Of a stretch of DNA of 64,000 nt, positions 54,888 to 63,935 are shown one piece after another. A program made the position numbers and the translations under genes. The notes beneath the pieces are model-generated. The model worked only from the letters and a program-made list of their open reading frames with translations, was not told the origin of the DNA and searched no databases. Every line of letters begins with the position of its first letter. Position 1 is the stretch's first letter. Source of the DNA: Phycisphaerae bacterium (GTDB taxonomy: Bacteria; Planctomycetota; Phycisphaerae; Phycisphaerales; UBA1924); assembly GCA_016793805.1 (NCBI GenBank), contig JAEUIZ010000032.1, positions 16,462 to 80,461 of the forward strand, in the 5' to 3' direction.

Positions 54888-56366
54888 CTACCGGGCCACG
54901 CTCAGCGTGAGCAGCGGGTCCACCTTCGGCAACGTCTCCATCGTCATGATCGCCTTGCGGAGCGACGCGCATCGCTCGCGACCGATGACGCCCTCGCCCA
55001 GGGCCATGAACTTCACGGCGATCTCGTCCTCGGTCATCGGGTCGCGCGGGTCGCCCTTGGGCACGTCCACGCGCTTGCTGTACGACGTGCCGGCCCTGGT
55101 CGTGATCGTCACGCGCGAGGGTTGGAACTTGGGGAAGAGCGCCTCGAACTCGTCGTTGGCCACCACCTTCACCATGTCCATCACCGGGATCAGGCTCTTG
55201 TCGAGCACGCGCTGCTCCTTGAACTGCAGCGGCGTGACCATGCCATCGACCAGCCCGACCGCCATGCAATACGGCAGCGAGTGGTCGGCGGTCTCCTTGC
55301 TGTCGGGGCGATACTTGTGCGGGTCGCCCAGGATATCGGCGGCACGGGCGATGACCTCGACCTTGATCTCCGCCACGTCCGCGGGCTTGATCGCGTTCTC
55401 CTTGACGCACTTCATCATCGCGGTGAGCGGGGCGTGGCTCAGGGCCTCAATCGGAAACGATTTCATCCCGCAGTCGAGGATGCGGAAGTGATCCCCGGGA
55501 GAGCGCGGGAGTTTGTCCAGCAGGATGTTCGTGTCGAACTTCGCGGGCGCGCCCTTGTAGTGGACGTGCCCAAAGACGGCGTAGAGACCCTCCTTCCCGT
55601 CGATCATGTGCTCTGGGCCGCTGTAGCCGCGCTTGGCGAGCAGCGCGGACTCGACGCCCATGCGCGTCGCCCACGGGTCCACGGTGTTCTTCATGTTCGT
55701 GAGTTTGCCGGCGGTGACGGCCCCGGGCGTGAAGGTGCGACTCGCGCTGATCCCGATGGCCTGGACCATCTGGTCCACGCTCAGGCCCAGGACGCGGCCC
55801 GCGGCGATCGGGGCGGCGAACGCCGTGAGCGTCGCGTGGTGCCACCCGTACTCGCGGATCCCGGGGACGCCGAACTCGCACAGCCGCTGCTCGACCTCGT
55901 ACGCGATGATCGTGGCCAGGATCAGGTCCTTGCCCGAGGCCCCCAGGTACTCGCACAGGGCCAGCGGCCCGGCGATGATGTCGCTGGGGTGGCACGGGTC
56001 GGCCTTCCAGTAGATGTCGTTGTAGTCCATCGCACGGATCATGTGGTCATTCAGGAACGCCGCGTCCACCGGGTTGGTCCTGAACCCGCTGACGAAGCAG
56101 GTGCAGGGCCCGTTGCCGAGCGGCGCCGCGGCGCCGGGAGCGTGGGATGGCACGCCGAGCCCCGCCATCTCCCGGTAGTGCGCGAGGAGGATGTGGGCGT
56201 CCTCCTGCTGGCTCCCGCCCAGGGCGCAGCCCATGGAATCGAACCAGAAGAGTTTGGCCCGCTCGACGGCGGCGGAACTCAGGTGCTCGTACCGCAGCCC
56301 GCAGGCCCACTCGGCCAGGGCGTGGGAGAGGTACTTCTTGTTCGGGTCGATGGGGGCCTTGGCCAT
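54888..56366 (-). CDS. MmgE/PrpD-family protein
   Basis: A 492-residue protein of the 2-methylcitrate dehydratase/aconitate decarboxylase superfamily: RAKLFWFDSMGCALGGSQQE, NDHMIRAMDYNDIYWKADPC, then HPSDIIAGPLALCEYLG and GISASRTFTPGAVTAGKLTN. The family includes 2-methylcitrate dehydratases (propionate catabolism), cis-aconitate decarboxylases and many of unknown activity. No prpB or prpC lies nearby, so methylcitrate-cycle function is not supported. AGGAG lies seven bases before the ATG. Confidence 0.88.
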   Translation of the reverse strand: MAKAPIDPNKKYLSHALAEWACGLRYEHLSSAAVERAKLFWFDSMGCALGGSQQEDAHILLAHYREMAGLGVPSHAPGAAAPLGNGPCTCFVSGFRTNPVDAAFLNDHMIRAMDYNDIYWKADPCHPSDIIAGPLALCEYLGASGKDLILATIIAYEVEQRLCEFGVPGIREYGWHHATLTAFAAPIAAGRVLGLSVDQMVQAIGISASRTFTPGAVTAGKLTNMKNTVDPWATRMGVESALLAKRGYSGPEHMIDGKEGLYAVFGHVHYKGAPAKFDTNILLDKLPRSPGDHFRILDCGMKSFPIEALSHAPLTAMMKCVKENAIKPADVAEIKVEVIARAADILGDPHKYRPDSKETADHSLPYCMAVGLVDGMVTPLQFKEQRVLDKSLIPVMDMVKVVANDEFEALFPKFQPSRVTITTRAGTSYSKRVDVPKGDPRDPMTEDEIAVKFMALGEGVIGRERCASLRKAIMTMETLPKVDPLLTLSVAR

Positions 56367-56437
56367 GGCGGTGCTCCTGCGAGAGGCAAGCGTAACCGCC
56401 CCGGGCGGAGTTGGCCGATCCGAGGGATGGGGCTCGA

Positions 56438-56800
56438 TCAGTGCGCTGCCGCGGTGGCCGCTGCCGCCGCCCCCCCGCCGTCACTGGACTTCGACGCCGC
56501 CCGCTGCTGCATGAGCACCTGCTGTGTCGAGGCGTCGTTGCCCAGCAGGGCGAGCAGCACCATCCCCGAACTCGACGAGACTCCCCGTTCCCAGAGCACG
56601 GTGCCGGTGAAGCGGTCGAGACAATAGATGTAGCCCCCACGGCCCACGTACAACTCGGTGTCGTGCGGGACGATCATCGCGACGCTGCCCCGGAACATCT
56701 TGGGCAGTTTGACGCGCCAGACGGGTCGGCCGGTGTGGCGGTCGAGGGCGGCGATGGTGCGTCCCACCGCCGTGTAGAGCAGTTCGGGCTGATCTCCCAT
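56438..56800 (-). CDS. Short PQQ-like beta-propeller repeat protein
   Basis: A 120-residue protein with one or two propeller blades of the PQQ/BamB type: LLYTAVGRTIAALDRHTGRP, then VWRVKLPKMFRGSVAMIV and YCLDRFTGTVLWERGVSSSS. Far shorter than a full eight-blade propeller, so it may be a remnant, a fragment of a modular protein, or a self-standing subunit. GGGAGGT lies six bases before the chosen ATG; longer frames upstream have unlikely composition. The Ala-rich tail (AAAAATAAAH) is low complexity. Confidence 0.6.
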   Translation of the reverse strand: MGDQPELLYTAVGRTIAALDRHTGRPVWRVKLPKMFRGSVAMIVPHDTELYVGRGGYIYCLDRFTGTVLWERGVSSSSGMVLLALLGNDASTQQVLMQQRAASKSSDGGGAAAAATAAAH

Positions 56801-57092
56801 GGGCAAACCTCCCGGGGACGCCGTGGCGCCCTCCCGCGCCATTATCCCGATCCGAGCCCGGCCGCACAAGCCGCGTTGATTCGGCCCGAACACGCGGACC
56901 TCCCGCCAGCGAGGTCGATTCCCAGTCCGTCCTGATCGCACTCTCGACGGGGGAGCAACCCTCGACCAACTGCAAATGGGTCCGAGCGGCCCTCCCGTCT
57001 GTCCCCCGCGCGGGGGGCTTGCACAATGCAGTAGTATGAAGAACGCGCTAAGCGGCGGCTGTGTTATTGGACCATCAGGAACGGAGGATCGG

Positions 57093-59390
57093 ATGCGACG
57101 GAATCGAGTCATCGAGAGCGGCACGGCGATCGTGTTGGCGCTCGCAGCGGGTTCGGCCCAGGCCCAGGACCTCTACGACACCACCGTCCTCCGCACCCTG
57201 AACTTCACCTTCGTCGAGCCCAACTGGGAGACCATTCTCCGCAACAACTACGTGTCGCAGACCAACCTCCTCGGCTCGCTGACGGTCGATGGGGTGACGT
57301 ACCCCAACGTGGGGGTTCGGATCCGGGGGAACACGTCGTACACGGCGTTGCCCGCGGGCTCGCAGAAGTTCTCGCTGAACGTGGAGATGGACGCGGTGGA
57401 TCCGAACCAGAGCCTCCTTGGCTATGACTCGCTGAACCTGAACAACGCGTTCCGCGACCCGACCTTCTGCCGCGAGGTCGTGTACAACAACTACGTAGCC
57501 CAGTTCATCGCGCACCCGCGGTCGAACCACGTCGTGGTGACGATCAACGGGCAGAACTGGGGCGTCTACGCGAACGTGCAGCAGTTCAACAAGAAGATGC
57601 TCAGCGTGCGGTTCCCGGACACCAGCGGGCTGCGGATCAAGTGCGCCAACAACCCCAACGGCCCGGGTCTGCGCTACAACGGCGCGACCGCCGCGGGGTA
57701 CACCGGGTACGAGATCAAGGACCCGGGCGGGTTCGCCGACCCGTGGGCCCCGCACATCCTCGTCTGCAACACGGTGACCAACGCCGCGCTGACGAACTGG
57801 CAGGCGACGATCGACCCGATCTTCGCGGTCGATCCGTCGACGTGGTCGATCGTCTTTGAGAACATCCTGACCGACGACGACAGTTACGTGAACAAGGGCG
57901 CGGACTTCATGACGTACCGCAACCCGACGGACGGGCGGACGTTCCTGCTCCAGACGGACGCGAACGAGACGTTCACGGCCGCGACCTGGGCCGTGACGCG
58001 CAACTGGACCTCGCTGAACCGCCCGGTGATGAACCGGGTCTTCTCGGTCCCGGAGTTGCGTCAGCGGCACATGGCGCACTATCGCACGGCCAAGCAGGAC
58101 CTCAACTGGGCGTACTTCGGCCCGATCTTCGAGGCGCACCGCGCGCTGATCGACGCGGCGGTGCAGGCCGACCCGAAGAAACTCTACTCGTACGCGTTGT
58201 TCCAGCAGAACTTCACCAGCACCGTGACGCTCCCGTACGGCGGGCTGGCGGGAGGAACGGTCATCGGGCTGCAGCAGTTCTTCACCGACCGCAACGCGAC
58301 GCTGAACGCGACGGCCGAACTCGTCGCGGCCGGGCCCACGATCAGCAACGTGGGGCACGCGCCCGCGAGCCCGGACCCGGCGCAGGCCGTCACGATCAGC
58401 GCGAGTGTCGCGCCCCCGGCGGGCTCGAGCGTCGGGAGCGTGCAGTTGTACTACCGCCCCAGCCCCGGGAGCATCTACCAACGGGTGGAGATGACCAACA
58501 ACGGGTCGGGGACGTACTCGGTGGTGCTGCCGATCACCGCGCAGTCGGGCCAGCGCGTGCCTTACTACGTGGCCGCGACCGCGACGAACTCGTTCGCGTC
58601 GATGTCGTTCAGCCCGGCGCACACCGAATGGAATCCGCGGTTCGTTGACTACACCTTCGGCGCCACGGGCGGGATGCGGATCACGGAGTGGATGTACTCG
58701 GGCACGTCCGGCGAGTTCGTGGAGTTCACCAACATCTCCGCGGCCCCCATCGACATGACGGGGTGGAGTTTCGACGACGACCACGCGAGTCCGGGCGCGT
58801 TCGACCTCTCGGCGTTCGGGATCGTGCAGCCCGGCGAGTCGGTGGTGCTCACCGAGGCGAGCGCCGCGGCCTTCCGCACCGCGTGGAACCTGTCGGCCGC
58901 GGTCAAGGTGATCGGGAACCTCGGGGCCGTAGGCGTCGGAGGCAACAACCTCGCCCGCAACGACATCATCCACCTCTACGACAGCACCAACCAACTCGTC
59001 GATCGCCTGCGGTACGGCGACCAGACGTATCCGGGCACGATCCGCACCCAGAACATCAGTGGGCAGACCTGCCGGGAGTCGGTCGGGCAGGACACCGTCG
59101 GCGCGTGGGTGCTCTCGGCGGTGGGGGATCCCTACGGGTCGTACACGTCGGCGGCGGGGGAGCGCGGGTCGCCCGGCGTGTTCGTGTCGCCGTCGTGCTT
59201 CCCGTGCTACGCCAACTGCGACGGGAGCACGACCGCGCCGGTGCTGAACGTGAACGACTTCATCTGCTTCCAGAACAAGTTCGCCGCGGGCGACTCGTCG
59301 GCGAACTGCGACGGGAGCACGACCGCGCCGGTGCTGAACGTGAACGACTTCACGTGTTTCCTCAACGCCTTCGCGGCCGGCTGCGGCTGA
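57093..59390 (+). CDS. Secreted CotH-kinase / lamin-tail protein with C-terminal GC-type dockerin
   Basis: A 765-residue exported protein. Signal peptide MRRNRVIESGTAIVLALAAG. Residues about 60-420 match the CotH kinase-like family (VGVRIRGNTSYTALPAGSQK, LGYDSLNLNNAFRDPTFCRE, NGQNWGVYANVQQFNKKMLS), which includes protein kinases acting on spore-coat proteins in Bacillus. Residues about 530-680 resemble a lamin-tail domain (MRITEWMYSGTSGEFVEFTN). The dockerin halves are nearly identical (both NCDGSTTAPVLNVNDF). GGAGG lies six bases before the ATG. A role in surface protein phosphorylation or recognition is possible but unproven. Confidence 0.87.
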   Translation: MRRNRVIESGTAIVLALAAGSAQAQDLYDTTVLRTLNFTFVEPNWETILRNNYVSQTNLLGSLTVDGVTYPNVGVRIRGNTSYTALPAGSQKFSLNVEMDAVDPNQSLLGYDSLNLNNAFRDPTFCREVVYNNYVAQFIAHPRSNHVVVTINGQNWGVYANVQQFNKKMLSVRFPDTSGLRIKCANNPNGPGLRYNGATAAGYTGYEIKDPGGFADPWAPHILVCNTVTNAALTNWQATIDPIFAVDPSTWSIVFENILTDDDSYVNKGADFMTYRNPTDGRTFLLQTDANETFTAATWAVTRNWTSLNRPVMNRVFSVPELRQRHMAHYRTAKQDLNWAYFGPIFEAHRALIDAAVQADPKKLYSYALFQQNFTSTVTLPYGGLAGGTVIGLQQFFTDRNATLNATAELVAAGPTISNVGHAPASPDPAQAVTISASVAPPAGSSVGSVQLYYRPSPGSIYQRVEMTNNGSGTYSVVLPITAQSGQRVPYYVAATATNSFASMSFSPAHTEWNPRFVDYTFGATGGMRITEWMYSGTSGEFVEFTNISAAPIDMTGWSFDDDHASPGAFDLSAFGIVQPGESVVLTEASAAAFRTAWNLSAAVKVIGNLGAVGVGGNNLARNDIIHLYDSTNQLVDRLRYGDQTYPGTIRTQNISGQTCRESVGQDTVGAWVLSAVGDPYGSYTSAAGERGSPGVFVSPSCFPCYANCDGSTTAPVLNVNDFICFQNKFAAGDSSANCDGSTTAPVLNVNDFTCFLNAFAAGCG
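59214..59352 (+). repeat. 49-base perfect direct repeat inside a dockerin module
   Basis: Positions 59214-59262 and 59304-59352 are identical over 49 bases, exactly 90 bases apart, and encode the two halves of the CotH protein's dockerin. Synonymous changes are absent between the copies, unlike in the other dockerin genes of the window, so a recent internal duplication or gene conversion is likely. Confidence 0.8.
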
Positions 59391-59490
59391 TCGGATCGAG
59401 CGATTTCGGAGCCACTGCGCGGGCCGTTCCTTGGGGGCGACCCGTTTCGTTGCGCCCCCGGTCGAGGAGGCCGCGAGGCGAGGCGGGGCC

Positions 59491-61377
59491 TCACGAGCAC
59501 CCGGCGGCGAACCGGTTCTGGAAGCAGATGAAGTCGTTCACGTTGAGGACCGGCGTCGAAGTGGAGAGGTCGCAGTTTGCGTAGGGGTGCTGGGCGGCGA
59601 ACCGGTTCTGGAAGCAGATGAAGTCGTTCACGTTCAGCATGGGTGTCGAGGTCGAGTCGTCGCAGTTGGCGTAGCAGGCCGGGAGCGCGGGATAGGCTGT
59701 CGGGTTGGAGAGGTTGTTAAAGCCCGGCCCGTCCATGGTCGCGGTGTGCGCGTCGCGCGAGCGTGCGATGGAGACGCCGTTGGGGGCCGACCGCCCGGCC
59801 CACCGAGAGCCCGCGCGATTGACCCAGTTGCCCTGGGAGTTCCGCACCTTCTCGACGAGGACCCCGTTGCTCGCGTAGATGAGGCGGTTCCCATCGAGGA
59901 CGCTCAGGTGCGAGAGCGAGACGCCGGCGGCGTGCGTGATCGAGTCGGTGACTTCGAGCGAGGAGGTCGCGCTGTTGTAGGCGACGCGATAGAGCGTGGT
60001 GGTTTCGTCGCCACAGACGAAGTGCGCGCCGCTGTCTTCCTGATCGCAGCCGATCCACACGGCACCCGTCAGGCCGATGGGCATGGCGCGGTTGGTCCCG
60101 AAGCCGGAGAGCGTCCGCGGGAAGGTGTAGAGCCGACGTGGCCCGATGGTGGGGGGCTCGCTGAGGATGGAGAGCGTGTCGTTGAGGTCGTTGTAGGCGA
60201 TCGCCGCGGGGGGCAGGCTGGGGGTGAACGAGCCCGTGGGCGTCTGCCCCGCGCCGGGGGTGTATCGATACACGGTGTCCCCGTCGATCACGTACACGTC
60301 GCCCAGCCTCCCGATGCAGATGCGAGACGGGTTGACGTGGCCCGTGGTGAGGCGGGTGCTCACGCCGGTGATCGTGTTCACGCGCCACACGCCCGCGGGT
60401 TGCGGGCCCGCGCGGGCGCAGAGGTAGTAGTGGGACAAGGGGTTGGGCCCGGCGGCCATGTCGAGCACAACCCCAGTGCCGCTGGGTGTGTGGAAGGTGC
60501 GCACGGGCTGGGCGAGGCTGCCCTGGGGACGGAAGGGGGTGACGAGTTCGAGGGTGCCTTGGTCGGTGAGCCCGCCCAGGAGACCGTTGGCTGGGAGGAT
60601 GAAGACGAGCGTGTCGATGAAGTTCCTGCTCGGGGCCGAGATGTCCATGCGGAGGAGGGTGGCGGGCACCGGGGGTGCTCCCGCCTCGAGGCTGAAGAGG
60701 CCGGTCACGGGCGTGAGGGCGGCGAGGTTGGTTCTGAAGTCGCTCTGCGAGGCGTTCTCGCCGTCGCTGGCGGGGTCGTTGAACTGGAGGATCGGCGCAG
60801 CGCCGCAGGCCAGGTCCCAGACTCCGGTGACCGTGATCGCGTGTCCGCCTTCGCGGATTCCACCGGTGGAGGAACTGAAGAACCCATACCCGGCGATGAT
60901 GTGCCCCCCGAGGTCGTGGGCCGCCTTCATGTCCTGAACAGTGGGCGTAAAGCCGTCGGCGAAGAGGGAGCTCTTCCCGACGATGAGGTCGCCATTGGCG
61001 AAGAGGTCGGCATAACTCCGCGCGCCGGGGACGAATCCTGCTTTGGTGCCTTCCGATGCGGACGTACCCATGAGCGTGCCGACGAGCACGAGCACGGAGG
61101 TGACACGGTCGTACTCGGCGGCGCTCTCCCAGTCGCGCGGGCCGTCGAGGGTGTTGGGCTGCGAGATCCCGCGGTTGGCCAGGTAGGCCATCCAGTTGGT
61201 GAAGGCGGTGGGGGCGCAGTACATGGAGCCGTTGCCGGGGAGGCCTGGGTGCTGCGCGGTAGTGGTCCGGCGCTGGTCGAAATCGGGCACATCGGGGACG
61301 AACCAAGAGCATTGCGCACTGGCCGAACCCGCCGCCGTCGCCATCACGATCGCCGCCGTGTATCCCGCCGCTCGCAT
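59491..61377 (-). CDS. Secreted C39-like peptidase domain protein with C-terminal GC-type dockerin
   Basis: A 628-residue exported protein with signal peptide MRAAGYTAAIVMATAAGSAS. The N-terminal 230 residues look like a papain-fold C39-type peptidase: Cys in GNGSMYCAPTAFTNWMAYLA, His in REGGHAITVTGVWDL and Asp/Asn in ILQFNDPASDGENASQSD. These match the catalytic triad layout, though C39-like domains in some families are inactive. A propeller-like region follows (GRLGDVYVIDGDTVYRYTPG, RLYTFPRTLSGFGTNRAMPI), then a dockerin with NCDDSTSTPMLNVNDF and NCDLSTSTPVLNVNDF. It is convergent with the CotH/dockerin gene. Confidence 0.84.
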   Translation of the reverse strand: MRAAGYTAAIVMATAAGSASAQCSWFVPDVPDFDQRRTTTAQHPGLPGNGSMYCAPTAFTNWMAYLANRGISQPNTLDGPRDWESAAEYDRVTSVLVLVGTLMGTSASEGTKAGFVPGARSYADLFANGDLIVGKSSLFADGFTPTVQDMKAAHDLGGHIIAGYGFFSSSTGGIREGGHAITVTGVWDLACGAAPILQFNDPASDGENASQSDFRTNLAALTPVTGLFSLEAGAPPVPATLLRMDISAPSRNFIDTLVFILPANGLLGGLTDQGTLELVTPFRPQGSLAQPVRTFHTPSGTGVVLDMAAGPNPLSHYYLCARAGPQPAGVWRVNTITGVSTRLTTGHVNPSRICIGRLGDVYVIDGDTVYRYTPGAGQTPTGSFTPSLPPAAIAYNDLNDTLSILSEPPTIGPRRLYTFPRTLSGFGTNRAMPIGLTGAVWIGCDQEDSGAHFVCGDETTTLYRVAYNSATSSLEVTDSITHAAGVSLSHLSVLDGNRLIYASNGVLVEKVRNSQGNWVNRAGSRWAGRSAPNGVSIARSRDAHTATMDGPGFNNLSNPTAYPALPACYANCDDSTSTPMLNVNDFICFQNRFAAQHPYANCDLSTSTPVLNVNDFICFQNRFAAGCS

Positions 61378-61534
61378 GGGTGCCGCTCCAGGTGCCAGAT
61401 CCCGGGTCCGGCGTCGGAGTATGCGGGAACGGCATTAAACCGGCCGGAATCGGTCGCCGATAGGCACGGAGGCGAAGCCCGATAACCCACGGCGACGCCT
61501 GAGAGTCGCGGAACCAGCCCGGCGTGGTCGGAGC

Positions 61535-62770
61535 CTACTTCACCGCCGCACAGACCCGGCGCGCCGCATCGGCCAGGTCGGTCGCGGCCTGCATCGTCGG
61601 GATGTCCGTCCTCGCCTTGTCGAGCAGGGCCCGTCCGGCCTCGACGTTGGTGCCCTCGAGGCGCACCACCAGCGGGACCTTGAACCCGGTCGAGCCGTCG
61701 CGGTTCTTGAATCCACGCGCGGCGTTGACGATCCCCTGCGCGATGACGTCGCAGCGCATGATCCCGCCGAAGATGTTCACGAGCACGCCCTTGACCCGCG
61801 CGTCGGCGAGGATGATGGAGAACGCCTCGGTCACGGCCTCCTCGGTGGCGGACCCGCCCACGTCGAGGAAGTTCGCCGGCTCTCCGCCGTGGAGTTTGAT
61901 CGTGTCCATGGTCGCCATGGCCAGGCCGGCGCCGTTGACGAGGCAGCCGATGGTCCCGTCGAGCGCGATGTAGGTGAGCCCGAACGCCGCGGCGCGGACC
62001 TCGGCCGGGTTGTCCTCGGAGTGGTCGGCGAGCGCGGCGAGTTCGGGGTGGCGGAAGGTCGCGTTGTCGTCGAAGTTGAACTTGGCGTCGAGCGCGAGGA
62101 CGCGCCTCTCGCCCGCGGCATCGGGGCTGATGACGAGCGGGTTGATCTCCGCGAGCGTGCAGTCCTTCTCGACGTAGAGCCGCGAGAGCGCGAGCATGAT
62201 CGCCGCGGCCTGGTTCACGAGTTTGCCCGCGAGGCCCAGCCCGAACGCAACCTGCCGCGCCTGGAAGGGCTGCAAGCCCAGCAGCGGGTGCAGCGGGACC
62301 TTGAGGATCGCGGCGGGGTTGCGCTTGGCGACCTCCTCGATCTCCACGCCGCCCTCGCGCGAGGCGATCAGGACGTTTCGGCGGCTCTTGCGGTCGGTGG
62401 TGATGGCGAGGTAGAACTCATCCTTGCCGCCGCCGTGCCGATCGGCGATGTCTGCCGCGGTCGCGACGAGCAGTTTGCGCACCTCTAGGCCCTCGGGCGG
62501 GGTCTGCGGGGACTTCATGCGGTTGCTGAGCATAAAGCGGGCGGCCTGGGTCGCCTCGTCAGCCGACTTCACGAGTTTCACGAATCCGGCCTTCCCGCGC
62601 CCACCCGCAAAGACCTGGGCCTTCACGACAGCGAGGGGACTGCGCTGGCCCGACGTTGCCTCGGCGAACGCGCCCGCGGCCTCTTCAGCGGAGGAGATCG
62701 CCCGGCCCGGAGGAACGGGAATCCCCGCGCCCCGGAGCAGTTCGCGCGCCTGATACTCGTGGATCTTCAT
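61535..62770 (-). CDS. sucC: Succinate-CoA ligase (ADP-forming) subunit beta
   Basis: A 411-residue ATP-grasp subunit that makes succinyl-CoA with the alpha subunit in the TCA cycle. MKIHEYQARELLRGAGIPVP, KAQVFAGGRGKAGFVKLVKS and the C-terminal NIFGGIMRCDVIAQGIV are all typical. It is slightly longer than the usual 388, with the extra residues mainly near the middle. The start MKIHEYQ is the standard family start; an upstream ATG is not needed. The alpha subunit gene (sucD) is not adjacent, an unusual separation for this pair. Confidence 0.95.
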   Translation of the reverse strand: MKIHEYQARELLRGAGIPVPPGRAISSAEEAAGAFAEATSGQRSPLAVVKAQVFAGGRGKAGFVKLVKSADEATQAARFMLSNRMKSPQTPPEGLEVRKLLVATAADIADRHGGGKDEFYLAITTDRKSRRNVLIASREGGVEIEEVAKRNPAAILKVPLHPLLGLQPFQARQVAFGLGLAGKLVNQAAAIMLALSRLYVEKDCTLAEINPLVISPDAAGERRVLALDAKFNFDDNATFRHPELAALADHSEDNPAEVRAAAFGLTYIALDGTIGCLVNGAGLAMATMDTIKLHGGEPANFLDVGGSATEEAVTEAFSIILADARVKGVLVNIFGGIMRCDVIAQGIVNAARGFKNRDGSTGFKVPLVVRLEGTNVEAGRALLDKARTDIPTMQAATDLADAARRVCAAVK

Positions 62771-62857
62771 GGGCCCGGAGTGTAGCGGGCCACGATCCGG
62801 CACCGCCGCCCGGGCCTCTCGCGGTGATCGCCGGCCGCGAACGCTTGACGCCGCTGA

Positions 62858-63550
62858 CTACCGAACCTTCCTTGGGCTGGGCGCGGGCTTCCCGTCGGCA
62901 TACTCCCAAACCGTCACCGCGAGCCGCTTCCGGCCCCACTTGCGGGCCTCCTCGTGCGTCGGGAAGAGCACGTCGAGACGGTGGCCCTTGATCGCGCCCC
63001 CCACGTCGAGCACGGGGACCACCTGCCCGCTGTCGTACCCGGGGATCGAGAGCATCGAGCCGAAGGGGAGCAGGCGCGTGTCGGCCGCGACGAGCCGGTG
63101 CCCGTTGGTCGTGACCGGGTGCAACGTGGCGGTGAGCCCGTCGTCGGTGCCGGGGCACGAGCGAGCGTCGGGCGAGTAGGCCGTGACCACCATCGTGATC
63201 GTCCGTGCGGGACGGATCGGCCGTCCGTCGAACCAGCGGATCGAGGCGTCGGCAGCAATCGGCGCGTTCGCATCGGCACCCGCGCCAGCGCTCGTGGAGT
63301 CGTCGGCTGTCGCGTCGGCGGTTGCGTCATCGGCGTCGTCGATCGGAGACGTCCACGACACCGGTTCGACTCGCGCGGTGCGCTCGACATCGACCATCGC
63401 CAACGGGCGGGCGTAGGACTCGAGTTCCTTGACGGCTACCGCGGACGAGGCGGTCAGCGCCGCGGCGCTTGCCGCGAGTGCGATCCGTCCCGCGCGGGTG
63501 CGTCTGCACCCCGACCAGAGGCCCATGACTGCATCTTGAAATGTGGCCAC
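62858..63550 (-). CDS. 3D-domain exported protein (RlpA/MltA-like domain)
   Basis: A 230-residue protein with a signal-anchor (RIALAASAAALTASSAVAVK) and a C-terminal 3D domain: TITMVVTAYSPDARSCPGTD, then MLSIPGYDSGQVVPVLDVGG and KGHRLDVLFPTHEEARKWGR, with the three Asp residues that name it. Such domains occur in lytic transglycosylases, resuscitation-promoting factors and cell-wall proteins. The GTG start with GGGAG seven bases upstream is preferred over an ATG nine codons later. An Asp/Thr/Ala-rich linker precedes the domain. Confidence 0.82.
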   Translation of the reverse strand: MATFQDAVMGLWSGCRRTRAGRIALAASAAALTASSAVAVKELESYARPLAMVDVERTARVEPVSWTSPIDDADDATADATADDSTSAGAGADANAPIAADASIRWFDGRPIRPARTITMVVTAYSPDARSCPGTDDGLTATLHPVTTNGHRLVAADTRLLPFGSMLSIPGYDSGQVVPVLDVGGAIKGHRLDVLFPTHEEARKWGRKRLAVTVWEYADGKPAPSPRKVR

Positions 63551-63935
63551 GACGTGGCTCCCACCACCGGCGACGACGCTCGTCCGGACCTAGCCGCCCA
63601 CCACGACGGCCCCGAGTCTTCCACCTGTGACACGGATGTCCGCGGCCGAGAGCCGCCCACCAGCACCATCGACAGATTACCCCACGATCGCCCCCACGCC
63701 CAGGGAAATGTGCCGATGTTCGCAGGGCATACGGCAGGCGGGCGCAGGTCTGTGCGGCCTGGAGGGGTTGTGCGGGCGTTTTCCACAGGATGTCCAGCGT
63801 GCGAGACCGCGGCGGAGCATGAGCGGCGAGGCCGAGCCGGCGCCCCGGAGTTACTTTCGCGCCCGCCCTTGCACTTTCTCAGACCTGTGGCACACTTGAA
63901 CCAGACCCGATCGCCACCCGCGGGAAAGGCCACCC
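63551..63935. other. Gene-free stretch before the window edge
   Basis: No credible coding frame, tRNA or strong terminator was found here. It holds a divergent promoter region between the 3D-domain gene and a gene starting near 63936, and one DnaA-box-like nonamer (TTTTCCACA, 63779-63787), not enough to call an origin. Confidence 0.6.

Noticed and set aside
53364..56627. A 1087-codon open frame on the plus strand
   Set aside because: It lies antisense to well-supported GT2, unknown and MmgE/PrpD genes. Long antisense frames are expected at this GC content; it shows no motif and no ribosome site.
61430..61530. GC-rich hairpin-like sequence with GCCTCCGTGCCTA, faintly like a cyclic di-GMP riboswitch
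   Set aside because: Only a short stretch resembles the consensus; the other conserved elements of the class were not found.
63779..63787. DnaA-box-like TTTTCCACA
   Set aside because: A single box without AT-rich repeats, dnaA or dnaN nearby does not support a replication origin.
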